Source: Phaeosaccion multiseriatum
Lineage: Eukaryota; Ochrophyta, other classes
NCBI GenBank assembly: GCA_965112735.1
Contig: OZ218952.1
Span: 806,001-870,000 of the forward strand
DNA length: 64,000 nt
Direction: 5' to 3'
In this document: positions 40,801 to 52,162 of the stretch, piece by piece
Layout of the letters: each line of letters begins with the position of its first letter
Position numbering within the stretch: position 1 is the first letter of the stretch
The notes under the pieces: model-generated
The model's database searches: none
The model's input: the letters and a program-made list of their open reading frames with translations, nothing else
Told to the model about the DNA's origin: nothing
Made by a program: the position numbers and the translations under genes

Positions 40801-43800
40801 GAGGGATGAGGACCGACCGAGTGGACAGCGCACTCATTGCCGCTCAGCCTTCGCACGGCTCATTCCTTCAGCGCTTGCTGTTCGTTGGTTTTTTTGCTTG
40901 CTTTGTGAGTGAGTGAGTGAGTGAGTGAGTGAGTGAGTGATGGAGTGAGTGAGTGAGTGAGTGAGTGAGCGAGTGAATGAGTGAGTGGGTAAGTGGGTGA
41001 GTGAGTGAGTGAGTGAGTGAGTGTGTGAGTGAGTGAGTGAGTGAGTGAGTGAGTGGGTGAGTGAGTGAGTGAGTGAGTGAGTGGGTGAGTGAGTGTGTGA
41101 ATGAGTGAGTGAGTGAGTGAGTGAGTGAGAGAGTGAGTGAGTGAGTAAGTGTGTGGGTTAGTGAGTGAGTGAGTGAGTGAGTGAGTGAGTGAGTGAGTGA
41201 GTGAGTGAGTGAGTGAGTGAGTGATGGAGTGACTGAGTGAGTGAGTGAGTGAGTGACTGCGTGAAACGAGAGAGGCATGAGTGAATCACTCACACAATGT
41301 TGTCGGTGAGGCATGCGGGCTCGCAGTACAGCTCCTTGCCAGCCTCGTCCAAGTAGGCCTGGTCAAAGGTAGCGATGGCGTCGCAGCAGATGTCGAACAC
41401 GTCCGGCGCCACAGCAGGGGAAGTGGGCCCAGGAGTTGGAGCTACTGTCGGCGATGCGGTTGGTGCTGCTGTCGTTGGCGCCGGTGTAGGAGCTGCTGTT
41501 GGTGCTACTGTCGTTGGCGCCGGTGTAGGAGCTGCTGTTGGTGCTGCTGTCGTTGGCGCCGATGTAGGTGCCTGGGTCGGTGCCTGATGAATGGAGAGAA
41601 GGGCGGATGGAGGACAGAGATGGGCAAGAGGGAAGCAGGAGAGATTGAGAGAGCCGCATGAGGTGTGGTAGCAGAGCATACCTTATGAGCAAGCACCCCA
41701 GCCCAGGCCAAGAGCCATCAAGACCTCACCTCCGTTGGCGCCACTGTAGGAGCCTCTGTCAGTGTCACGGGGCAAAGGTTGATATCGCTTTCGGCGAAGG
41801 TGCCCTCGGCAAGCGCCGTTGCGGCGCCTTCAGCGGTGAAGCAGGCCCTGCATTCCTGGCCGAGCTCGAACATGTTGCAGTTGCTGGTAGGTAACAAGGA
41901 GGCAGCAAAGGCAGCAGAGGAGGAGAGGAGAGGAGAGCAGAGGAAAGGAGCGGGGTGAGGACCGACCGAGTGGACAGCACACTCATTGCCGCTCAGCCTT
42001 CGCACGGCTCATTCCTTCAGCGCTTGCTGTTCGTTGGTTCTTTTGCTTGCTTTGTGAGTGAGTGAGTGAGTGAGTGAGTGAATGAGTGAGCGAATGAATG
42101 AGTGAGTGAGTGAGTGAGTGAGTGAGTGAGTGAGTGAGTGAGTGAGTGAGTGAGTGAGTGAGTGAGTGAGTGAGTGAGTGAGTGAGTGAGTGAGTGAGTG
42201 AGTGAGTGAGTGAGTGAGTGAGTGAGTGAGTGAGTGAGTGAGTGAGTGAGTGAGTGAGTGAGTGAGTGAGTGAGTGAGTGAGTGAGTGAGTGAGTGAGTG
42301 AGTGAGTGAGTGAGTGAGTGAGTGAGTGAGTGAGTGAGTGTCTGAGTGAGTGAGTGACTGAGTGAGTGAGTAACTGACTGCGTGAAACGAGAGAGGCATG
42401 CGTGAATCACTTACACAATGTTGTCGGTGAGGCATGCAGGCTCGCAGTACAGCTCCTTGCCAGCCTCGTCCAAGTAGGCCTGGTCAATGGCAGCGATGGC
42501 GTCGCAGCAGATGTCGAACACGTCCGGCGCCACAGCAGGGGAAGTGGGCCCAGGAGTTGGTGCTGCTGTCGGCGACGCGGTTGGTGCTGCTGTCGTTGGC
42601 GCCGGTGTAGGAGCTGCTGTTGGTGCTGCTGTCGTTGGCGCCGGTGTAGGAGCTGCTGTTGGTGCTGCTGTCGTTGGCGCCGGTGTAGGAGCTGCTGTTG
42701 GTGCTGCTGTCGTTGGCGCCGGTGTAGGAGCTGCTGTTGGTGCTGCCGTCGTTGGCGCCGGTGTAGGAGCTGCTGTTGGTGCTGCTGTCGTTGGCGCCGG
42801 TGTAGGAGCCTGGGTCGGTGCCTGATGAATGGAGAGAAGGGCGGATGGAGGACAGAGATGGGCAAGAGGGAAGCAGGAGAGATTGAGAGAGCCGCATGAG
42901 GTGTGGTAGCAGAGCATACCTCATGAGCAAGCACCCCAGCCCAGGCCAAGAGCCATCAAGACCTCACCTCCGTTGGCGCCACTGTAGGAGCCTCTGTCAG
43001 TGTCACGGGGCAAAGGTTGATATCGCTTTCGGAGAAGGTGCCCTCGGCAAGCGCCGTTGCGGCGCCTTCAGCGGTGAAGCAGGCCCTGCACTCCTGGCCG
43101 AGCTCGAACATGTTGCAGTTGCTGGTAGGTAGCAAGGAGGCAAAAGAAGAGAGGAGAGGAGAGGAGCGGGGTGAGGACCGACCGAGTGGACAGCACACTC
43201 ATTGCCGCTCAGCCTTCGCACGGCTCATTCCTTCAGCGCTTGCTGTTCGTTGGTTCTTTTGCTTGCTTTGTGAGTGAGTGAGTGAGTGAGTGAGTGAGTG
43301 AGTGAGTGAGTGAGTGAGTGAGTGAGTGAGTGAGTGAGTGAGTGAGTGAGTGAGTGAGTGAGTGAGTGAGTGAGCGAGTGAGTGAGTGTCTGAGTGAGTG
43401 AGTGACTGAGTGAGTGAGTGAGTGACTGCGTGAAACGAGAGAGGCATGAGTGAATCACTTACACAATGTTGTCGGTGAGGCATGCAGGCTCGCAGTACAG
43501 CTCCTTGCCAGCCTCGTCCAAGTAGGCCTGGTCAATGGCAGCGATGGCGTCGCAGCAGATGTCGAACACGTCCGGCGCCACAGCAGGGGAAGTGGGCCCA
43601 GGGGTTGGAGCTGCTGTCGGCGATGCGGTTGGTGCTGCTGTCGTTGGCGCCGGTGTAGGTGCCTGGGTCGGTGCCTGATGAAAGGAGAGAAGGGCGGATG
43701 GAGGACAGAGATGGGCAAGAGGGAAGCAGGAGAGATTGAGAGAGCCGCACGAGGTGTGGTAGCAGAGCATACCTCATGAGCAAGCACCCCAAGCACGCTG

Positions 43801-44381
43801 ATGGAGAGGCCTATCTACCCAGGCCAAGAGCCATCAAGACCTCACCTCCGTTGGCGCCACCGTAGGAGCCTCTGTCGATGTCACGGGGCAAAGGTTGACC
43901 TCGCTTTCGGAGAAGGTGCCGTCTGCAAGGGCCGTTGCGGCGCCTTCAGCGGTGAAGCAGCCTCTGCATTGCTGACCAAGACCGAACAAGTTGCAGTTCC
44001 TGGTAGCAGAGAAGCAGCAAACAAGGTGAGGGGAGTGAGGACCGACAGTGCGACCCGCGCACACCACCCAGTAGGACCGCCCTCCCTTCTTTCCAGCGGG
44101 TGCTCTTTGATATGGGCTCACCCACGACCCCTGTTTTCCTTCGTACCCCTATCGTACCCCCCCCCCACGTACACGATGTCTTCGGTGAGGCATGCCGGCT
44201 CGCAGTACAGCTCCTTGCCAGCGTCATCCAAGTAGGCCTGGTCATTCGCAGTGATGGCGGCACAGCAGATATTGAGCACGTCCTCTACAGGAGGAGCGGT
44301 ACTCGCCGTGGCGGACACGCCTCTGGGCAGGGAAGAGCGAGCCCCAAGAAGGGCCAGCAAGGCCAACACCGAGAATCCCAT
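35148..44381 (-). CDS. Cysteine-rich, PT-linker type I membrane protein A with seven two-exon modules
   Basis: Nineteen exons; 1,467 aa. Signal peptide MGFSVLALLALLGARSSL in exon 44381-44173. Then: 43999-43846, 43674-43463, 43121-42968, 42821-42415, 41883-41730, 41583-41294, 40751-40598, 40426-40125, 39773-39620, 39473-39133, 38765-38612, 38465-38239, 37759-37252, 37000-36786, 36593-36353, 36213-36039, 35753-35646 and 35392-35148. Each module pairs an exon ending GKELYCEPACLTDNIV with a 154-bp exon NCNMFELGQECRACFTAEGA...LCPV, linked by ([12 protein letters not shown])n. Exon pairs are phase 0 at both ends, so a module can be duplicated without a frameshift. The 3' part has a CEPDACVALCEAAG...CGESML domain and ends in a TM helix (VVGIVVGCIGGTVFVAGAVV) with a short basic tail. 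I do not recognise the family; a cell-surface or wall role is inferred from signal, cysteines, PT linkers and TM. Confidence 0.8.
37913..38206. repeat. (GTGA)n array, gene A module intron 1
   Basis: About 73 near-perfect units, with one GTTGA slip near 38045. It lies in the intron before exon 37759; the sense strand reads TCAC. Confidence 0.95.
38936..39098. repeat. (GTGA)n array, gene A module intron 2
   Basis: About 40 units with GCGA/AATGA variants. The flanks match those of the other module introns. Confidence 0.95.
39983..40090. repeat. (GTGA)n array, gene A module intron 3 (shortest)
   Basis: About 26 units including GCGA and GGGTGA variants. Confidence 0.95.
40905..41262. repeat. (GTGA)n array, gene A module intron 4 (most degenerate)
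   Basis: About 88 units with TGTGTGA, GGGTGA, GTAA and GAGA variants, suggesting the oldest array. Confidence 0.95.
42054..42380. repeat. (GTGA)n array, gene A module intron 5
   Basis: About 80 units, very homogeneous from 42110 to 42340. Confidence 0.95.
43270..43428. repeat. (GTGA)n array, gene A module intron 6
   Basis: About 38 units, with one GCGA variant near 43373. Confidence 0.95.
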
Positions 44382-44736
44382 CTCGCCCAAGCCTTTGCTT
44401 TTGCGAAGGCAATGCAGTGCTAATGTAGTCCATTATGACTACGCTCTGTGTCCGGCGATACGCTTATTCGGTGGGATAGAAGAATAAAAAAAGGGGCAAC
44501 ATAGGAAAGGGGGGGGGGGGTTGGGCAGACGTTACAGAAATTTCGTTTTCTCCGCCTTTGCCCCATCCGTTGTCCACATGATCCACCGTAAGTACACGTT
44601 ACCCCGCGTTATTATTATCCCGCCGAAGAGAACTCAGCGACCTCAATGATCTCGCCATCTCGCCGGAAGGGATGGTGCATAACACCCACAATTACACTAT
44701 CGTACAGGGTTTGGAACAGGAAAGACTTGGTGCAAG
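44382..44736. promoter_or_regulatory. Shared upstream region of the head-to-head cysteine-rich pair
   Basis: 355 bp between start codons, with an A-rich stretch (44480-44493) and a G homopolymer of about 10 (44511-44520). A bidirectional promoter is likely. Confidence 0.5.
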
Positions 44737-47700
44737 ATGATGAGACGCATCTCTTTCTCGTTGCTCGCCCTTGGGGCTGGCTCCACCCTACCCCGTGGCG
44801 TGACCGGTCTCAACACCTTGATGACGGCATGTACGGAGGATCCGTGTGTCGCTCTCTGCGAGGATGCGGGGCTGACCAAGCCTTGCGTGACAGACAAGTC
44901 GTGTCTCGTGTCGGGTGGCATTGGCTGCAATGCTGGCGGTGTGAACCAGGAGTGCCGCTACTGCGGCGAGTCCATGCTGCAGTACGGGCTTACCATCCCA
45001 TGTGCGGTGGTCTGTGATTCTACCCTCGCCCCGACAGTTTCGCCGACAGCAGCGCCTACCAAGGTAGTGTTGTTGATTGTATGCTTGGCACTTCTGTTGC
45101 ATCTCCCTGCCTGCCCTTGGCGTGATCTCTCCCCGACTCACACTGCTGTCGGATGGACCAGCGTTTCTTAGAGCAGTATTTTCTCATACTCCATGCTCTG
45201 ATGCAGCACCGATTCTCCTTTTCCTCTTCCTCGCCTCCTGCCGTTTTCTCACTCCATCCTGCCCTCCTTCTGCCCTTCTCTATCCTCCATCCCGTCGCCC
45301 CACTCCCCTCGCCAGGCACCAACTGCGGCTCCAACAGCAGCCCCGACAGCCGCCCCGACAGCGGCCCCGACAGCGGCCCCGACAGCGGCCCCAACGGCAG
45401 CTCCAACGGCAGCACCAACAGCCGCCCCAACAGCCGCCCCAACGGCAGCTCCAACGGCAGCTCCAACGGCAGCTCCGACAGCAGCTCCAACAGCCGCTCC
45501 AACAGCCGCCCCAACAGCCGCCCCAACGGCAGCTCCAACGGCAGCTCCAACGGCAGCTCCGACAGCAGCCCCGACAGCAGCCCCGACAGCCTCCCCGACA
45601 GCGGCCCCCACCGCCTCCCCAACCGGAGCTCCGACCCCCAGTCCTGTGGTACCGGACGTGTCCGACTGCTGCGCCACGCTCGAAGGAAAGGCGAAGGCCG
45701 AGTTGGAGGCCTACTTGGAAACCAATGGCAAGGAGATTTACTGCGAGCCTGCATGCCTCACTGGGCGCCTGGTGTGAGTGCCTTTCCCACTCCATCCACT
45801 CGGGAGAACAAAAGAGCGAAACTGCCAGAGGGAAGGGAAGGAAGAGCAGTGCCGAAGCTGAATAGTAGGGTATGTGCCGTTATCGTGTCATGCCTTGGAC
45901 CTCACCCCTATCCTCTCCTCTCCTCTCCTCTCCTCTCCTCTCCTCGCCCCCATCGCCGACCCCTTTCTACCTACACAGCAACTGCAACATCCTTGGCCTT
46001 GGCCAGGAATGCCGCGCGTGCTTCACCCCTGAAGGCGCCCTAGCGGCCCTCGACAATGGCACCTTCGCCGAGAATGAAATCAACATCTGCCCCACACCGC
46101 CGACACCAGCTCCGACCGCTGCACCCACTCCGGTAGGTGCAGAGGATACTTTGTTTCGAGTATGATCCACGTTCTGTTGGCACACGTGCCTCCTGCGGCC
46201 CTGTCAACCCCATCCGGACCCCCCTCATTCATCTTGTTCTGGCTCTGGTCTGTCCTCGCTTCTCCCCTTTTCCCTCTCGCTTCATCAGGCGCCCACCCCG
46301 GCCCCAACGGCTGCGCCAACTACGGCGGTAAGTGTCGATGATGACACTTGGCTTGCTCAGTTGGCTTGAAGTGTCTTTCAAGCTGCACTCCATCCTAACC
46401 CCGCCCCCGGTTCTTTCTCCCTCTCTGGATTGTCTCGCTGTCCCCCCACCTCGCCAGGCGCCAACGGCAGCACCGACACCCGCTCCGACCGCTGCACCCA
46501 CTCCGGTAAGTGCAGAGGGCTCTTCGCTTCGAGTATGATCCACGTTCTGTTGGCACACGTGCCTCCTGCGGCCCTGTCAACCCCATCCGGACCCCCCTCA
46601 TTCATCTTGTTCTGGCTCTGGTCTGTCCTCGCTTCTCCCCTTTTTCCTCTCGCTTCATCAGGCGCCCACCCCGGCCCCAACGGCTGCGCCAACTACGGCG
46701 GTAAGTGTCGATGATGCCACTTGGCTTGCTCAGTTGGTTTGAAGTGTCTTTCAAGCTGCACTCCATCCTAACCCCGCCCCCGGTTCTTTCTCCCTCTCTG
46801 GATTGTCTCGCTGTCCCCCTACCTCGCCAGGCGCCAACGGCAGCACCGACACCTGCTCCGACGGCTGCACCCACTCCCGCGCCCACGCCTGCCCCAACCA
46901 CCGCCCCCGAGTGCTGCGAGCCACTCACTGTCGACAACCAGGCCTACCTGGACACCCTTGGCAAGGAGCTGTACTGCGAGCCCGCATGCCTCACCGACAA
47001 CATTGTGTAAGTAGGGATTGGCGGTGCGATTGTCTGTCTGGCGCGCAAGGGAGGTGGGGGTAGGTGGGTGAGGCAAAAGCTCATGGCGAAACCGCTTGGG
47101 GGGAAGGAAGGAAGGAAGGAAGGAAGGAAGGAAGGAAGGCGGGAAGGAAGGAAGGCAGGAAGGCAGGAAGGCAGGAAGGAAGGAAGGAAGGGAGGAAGGA
47201 AGGAAGGAAGGAAGGAAGGAAGGCAGGCAGGAAGGAAGGAAGGAAGAGCGAGGGGAGACCATATCGTGGCATGCCTCGGTCCTCACCCCGCTCCTCTCCT
47301 CTCCTCTCCTCTCCTCCTCTGCTGCCTTTGCTGCCTCCTTGCCACCTACCAGCCACTGCAACATGTTCGGCCTTGGCCAGGAGTGCAGGGCCTGCTACAC
47401 CGCTGAAGGCGCCGCAGCGGCCCTTGCAGAGGGCACCTACCCCGTCGACGAGATCCACCTTTGCCCCGGCTACGCACCCTCCCCTACACCTGACGCACCC
47501 TCCCCTACACCCCCTACCCCCGAGTGCGAGCCCGACGCCTGTGTGGCTCTGTGCGAGGCGGCGGGTGTCCTTAAGCCCTGTGTGACCGACAGCTCGTGCC
47601 TCGATGGCGGAGCCATTGGTTGCAACGCCGATGGCGTGACCCAGGAGTGCCGCTTCTGTGGAGAGTCCATGCTGACGGACCACGGCCTGACCATCCCCTG

Positions 47701-49252
47701 CTCTGAGGAGTGCCCCGTCACACCCGCGCCTGTTGTGCCTACTGGACCTGATGCCACTGCGGCCCCGGCCGGCTCCCCTACTCCTCCGGGCACTACTCCT
47801 GCTCCTGCCGGGCCCACTCCCCCGGCCACTACTCCTACTCCTGCGGCCAGGCCCACTCCTCCGGCCACTACTCGTGCTCCTGCCGGGCCCACTCCTCCCG
47901 CCACTACTCCTACTCCTGCCGGACCTACGCCTGGGGTAAGTGGACGTGTGCACTCCCTCCCTCTCTTTCTCTCTTTTTCCATCTCTCGAGGCTCCCTTCT
48001 GCATCTGGAGAGCACTCTTTTGCCGCTTGCCACCAACTCCAGTCATCATACGTATGTGTTGTGTGTCCCTTCCCTTCGATATGAACGCGATTGTCTTCCT
48101 CGCCCTCTTGGCTCACAGTCCCACTCCCTGCCCGCCTCCCCCTCTCTCTCTTGTCGTCACCCCCCCCTGCTCCTCTGCTGTCGCCCGCAGACCGATGCAC
48201 CGGCATATTCGCCCGCCACCAACCCACCCGCACACGCGCCCACACCCACGACGGTTACTCTGTCGCCCCAGGGAGACGTCGAGGACTGCGTGTGCGACTT
48301 GACCGGCATCACTGAGGCCGACGCTGAGGAGCTCCAAGCCCATGGACTCGAGCTTTTCTGCGACACTCGTTGCGTCGCCAACCCACCCTACCCCCACGGC
48401 GGACTGTGAGTGTTTCTAGGACTCAAGGACTCTGTGAGAACGGAGCACGTCTGTGTGTGTGTGTGTGTGGGGTACGGCCTTGCTTTCCTTGGCTCAAGAA
48501 GGGTGCGGCCCAAGATGCGAGACTCAAGACTTCCCCTCCCTTCCTCTTCCCTTTCTCTTTCCCTCCCCTTCACACACACACACACACACACATACAGGCT
48601 GTGCAACATGCTTGGCCTGGGCCAGACTTGCCGAGGCTGCTACACCACCGACGGCGCCGTCCACTACCTCGCTGCCAACCCCGACGAGGTGTGCGACAGC
48701 CTCATCCTGTGCCCCGGATCCGAGTGCTCCGTGCCTACCGAGCCGCCTTCTGCAGCTCCTACTGCTGCTCCTACTGCTGCTCCTACTGCCCCCCCTACTG
48801 CTCGACCGACTGCCCCTCCCACCGCTCCTCCTACGAAGGTGAGTGAAGTCCGCAGTCAATCACTGACAGGAGAGAGGGCTTCGGTGAAGTCGCCCCACCC
48901 CACCCCACCCCACGCGACGGGGGCAAAGTTGCTGACGTACTTCCTCTCTTCTGTTCGTGCCCCACCCATGCCCCTAGGCTCCTACCATGCCACCTACGAC
49001 AGCTCCGACTACTCTGCCTCCCACCAAGGCCCCTACCGCGGCCCCCGTAGCCGCCTCTCCCACTCCTTCGCCCGGGGGCTGCACGACTGCCGAGGACTGC
49101 TACGCTATGGCCAGTGACTCGGACAACGAGTACCTCGAGGACAACAAGAAAGGTGCGTGTGAATAGGCACTCGCTGCTCGCACTCTGTGTCTCCCCTGTC
49201 GCCCTCCGGACTCGTGCGCTCCCTTTATCCGAGTGTCCGGTCCGCTCGCTCA

Positions 49253-49305
<53 letters not shown>

Positions 49306-49968
49306 TCATTCTCTCTCTCCCCGTCCCGCCTCTCTCCCTCGTTCTCTCCCCGCGCCGCACACCTCCAGAGCTGTACTGCGACCCCACCTGCTCGGAGGAG
49401 GGCACCTCGTACGGTGGTCTTCACTGCGACATGTTCGACCTCGGCCGAGACTGCCGGGCGTGCTACACCGAAGCAGGTATGTGCGTGCGTGTATGTGCGT
49501 GCGTGTACGTGCGTGCGCGCGCCCGTGTGTGTATGAGTGCGTGTGCCTGCGTGCGTGTGTGTGCGTGTCTGTGTGTGTGCCACTCCACAACGACACACCA
49601 TCTCCCTCCCTTGCTTCCCTCCTTACTAACCACCACTCCCCTCCCCCCTCGCCCCTCTCTCGTCCCCCTCTCCACCCCCCCCTCCCGTCCGCCTCCCTTC
49701 CCCCCTCCTCTCCTCTCCCATCGCAGGTGCCCAGCAGTACCTTGCCCTGAACCCCGGTCTGACGTGCGATGTCATCAACATGTGCGACGGACAGCCAGCA
49801 TGTACGATCGCCACCGCGAGGAGCAGTCTACGTGAGCAGGGCAGCACTGCCTCCAGCAGCAGTGGTGGCCTGTCGGACGGAGAGGTTGCCGGCATTGTGG
49901 TGGGCTGCATTGGTGGTACGGTCCTCGTGGCGGGGGCTGTCATGAAGCTCAAGCAGAGCCGCGACTAA
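44737..49968 (+). CDS. Cysteine-rich, PT-linker type I membrane protein B (inverted paralogue of A)
   Basis: Thirteen exons: 44737-45063, 45316-45773, 45979-46132, 46289-46327, 46458-46505, 46662-46700, 46831-47006, 47353-47935, 48191-48405, 48598-48838, 48978-49152, 49369-49476 and 49727-49968; 934 aa. Signal peptide MMRRISFSLLALGAGSTL, followed at once by a CVALCEDAGLTKPCV...CGESML domain, whereas A starts with a CCAAI module. A linker of about 20 APTA units (45316-45640) leads to one GKEIYCEPACLTG/NCNILGLGQECRACF module, three mini-exons of pure PT linker (13, 16 and 13 residues), a second module, then the C-terminal half shared with A: CEPDACVALCEAAG, LCNMLGLGQTCRGCY, ELYCDPTCSEEG, HCDMFDLGRDCRACY, and a TM helix VAGIVVGCIGGTVLVAGAVM with tail KLKQSRD. 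Function unknown; secreted to the cell surface by prediction. Confidence 0.8.
46133..46878 (+). repeat. 373-bp tandem duplication carrying two PT mini-exons
   Basis: Copies 46133-46505 and 46506-46878 are nearly identical in intron and exon. Each holds a 39-nt and a 48-nt (or extended) exon encoding only A, P and T. All junctions are phase 0. Confidence 0.9.
47102..47246 (+). repeat. (GGAA)n array in gene B intron 7
   Basis: GGAA with GGCA variants. It takes the place of the GTGA arrays found in the corresponding introns of gene A. Confidence 0.9.
47275..49968 (+). repeat. Right arm of the 2.7-kb inverted repeat
   Basis: See 35148-37830. Intron CT tracts differ in length (49257-49302 versus the longer GA tract at 35820-35935). 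Confidence 0.9.
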
Positions 49969-50978
49969 GGCAGCAAGAGAGAGAGAGAGAGAGGGAGAGG
50001 GAGAGAGAGAGAGAGAGAAAGAGAGGGAGAAATAGAGAGAGAGTGTGTGTGAGAGAGAGAGAGAGGGATGCCGGAGGGTTCGAGAGGGGGAAGCAAAAAC
50101 CTGTCCTATGTGTGTACAGGGACATGCTTTGTTGTTGTCCTTATTAGTGTTTCTGAATGGTCTGATTCGTCTCTCTTTGAGCGACAAAAGCAAAGAATCA
50201 GCAAGTGAGTAATGCCCTAATACTGTATGGCTCGCTCATGCATGGGATGGGGATGGGGGGTGCTTTTCTTTTATGAGTAGGCAGGGGACTGCCGTGTAGT
50301 CATTGTTGCCTTCATTCATTAGATTTTTTTGTACTAAGAATAGTCCTAATTATATTATATTTCCAAGACACCTAAAAGGCGATTGGCTCACAATCTTCGT
50401 AATGTCTTATTGCACTCCCCTTGCCCACCCCTACCTGGGGAGCGTAACAAAACGACTCAACTCGGCGATACAGGCACTTTAGGGGGGGGGGAGGGCCCTC
50501 TGGGCTGCGAGACACCCTTATGTAAGACCCGCATGGCCTTTACGTAAGGAACAGGAGTTTCAGTTTGTTAGGCCTCCACACGCTGCAGGGCCATAGAACT
50601 GAACTTGATAGAGGTTGCAGGAGGCAACGATGCCGGCATTCGACTTGTCTCGACGAGAGCAACACGATGCGCATGTTCAAACTCACTAGAACAGTAGTTT
50701 GGGTCGTTTGGGTGTCTCTAAAACGGGGGGCTTAGTGAGTTCTCTTATAGTCTACTTACGTATCACATCCCTCGTCGATAGCCCATCTTATGATCGATAT
50801 CATATGTCGTCAGGCCCGAGATTGGCCATGGCCACATAGTGCCGAGACGAGTGTTAAAAGTCTGTCGCCGCCCAGGTGGGGCAGGTAGGAAGGGATGGGG
50901 GGGTGCTCTTCTTCAGAAGGTGGGGAGGGCTCTAATTGGAGGAGGAGAGAGGGGGGCGCCTCTGCGGATGCCGACTGT

Positions 50979-51239
50979 TCGGCCCTGGAAGAGGTTACAG
51001 TGTGCGCCGGGCACTAATGGCACTAATCAGGCCGGCTAGCGCCCGTCATAATCAGTAATCAGGCCGGCTGGCGCCGGTCATAATCAGTAATCAGACCCGG
51101 CTGGCGCCGGCCATAATCAGTAATCAGGCCCGGCTGGCGCCATAATCAGTAATCAGGCCGGCTGGCGCCGGCAGTAATCAGTAATCAGGCCGGCTGCGCC
51201 GGCCGTAATCAGTAATCTGATAACCTCTTCCAGGGCCGA
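50979..51239. mobile_element. Small TIR-bounded minisatellite element (possible MITE or foldback)
   Basis: A perfect 19-bp inverted repeat, TCGGCCCTGGAAGAGGTTA at 50979-50997 and its complement at 51221-51239, encloses about six copies of a roughly 33-bp unit, AGTAATCAGGCCGGCTGGCG plus CCGGTCATAATC. The unit itself is palindromic at GCCGGC/GGCGCC. No transposase and no clear target-site duplication is seen. Confidence 0.5.
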
Positions 51240-52162
51240 GACTGTACTCACGCACTCCTCTTCACCTAATGTACTCACTCACTCCTCTTCACCTAATGTA
51301 CTCACTCACTCTCTCACTTCCTTTCTCACTCCTCACTCATTCACTCTCTCACTCTCTCACTTTCTCACTCTCTCACTCTCTCACTCTCTCACTCACTCAC
51401 TCACTCACTCACTCTCTCACTCTCTCACATCCTTTCTCACTCCTCACTCACTCACTCACTCACTCACTCATTCACTCACCCACCCACTCACTCACTCACT
51501 CACTCACTCACCCACTCACTCACTCACTCGCCATGGGAGGAAAGAGGCGACAGTAAACTGAAGTTGCCCTTTCTCCCCACCTATCGCATTGCTTTTCTGA
51601 TTGACTGTGGAAAGTCGTGCGATCGACCTCCACGGAAACGGACTAACTAGACACACAGATCAGGTACCACCCCACATCTTTGCCAGACTTGTCTCTATTC
51701 GCTTATCTATGCGCTGTCCTAAATGATCACCTGCAGGAGGATAGTGAGAATCGGGCCACCGTTTCTCACTGTATTTTCCCTACGCCTGGGCCACTGGCAT
51801 ACAACAACAGACCTTCAACATCCCCGTCAGCCATCCTTAACCCGATATATCACCCGTTTGACCAAACACTCTTGCGTGCTCTCACGCACTGAAGCTGTCC
51901 TGCTGATGCTACCTACTTGCCTTTCCACTCAGTCTCAGGCCACGGGTGAGAACAGTACAAAATCACCCACCAGTGTGTGACGTGTCCGTCCGTCCCCCCC
52001 CCCTTCCCACACACCTGCCACGGCAAGGTGAGAAAGCCCAGCAGTGCCTCAGAATCACCCTCCGTGGCTGCCCTGCCCACTTTTGCTTTGACTGATACCT
52101 CCCGGTCTGAATTCAGAGGATAAGTATCAGTCTAGCAAAAGTACGACTTCTACCATCAAAGA

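Noticed and set aside
37913-43428. Regularly spaced repeats with unique stretches between, which could be mistaken for a CRISPR array
   Set aside because: The repeats are tetranucleotide arrays and duplicated exons of a spliced eukaryotic gene, with unit spacing of about 1 kb. There are no cas genes and the genome is eukaryotic.
45249-45677. 142-aa minus-strand ORF of repeated Ala-Val-Gly
   Set aside because: Antisense shadow of the APT-repeat linker of gene B.
50100-50970. Possible tRNA or snRNA gene in the unique intergenic stretch
   Set aside because: I looked for tRNA A and B box order and cloverleaf pairing by eye and found none convincing. A covariance-model scan would be needed.
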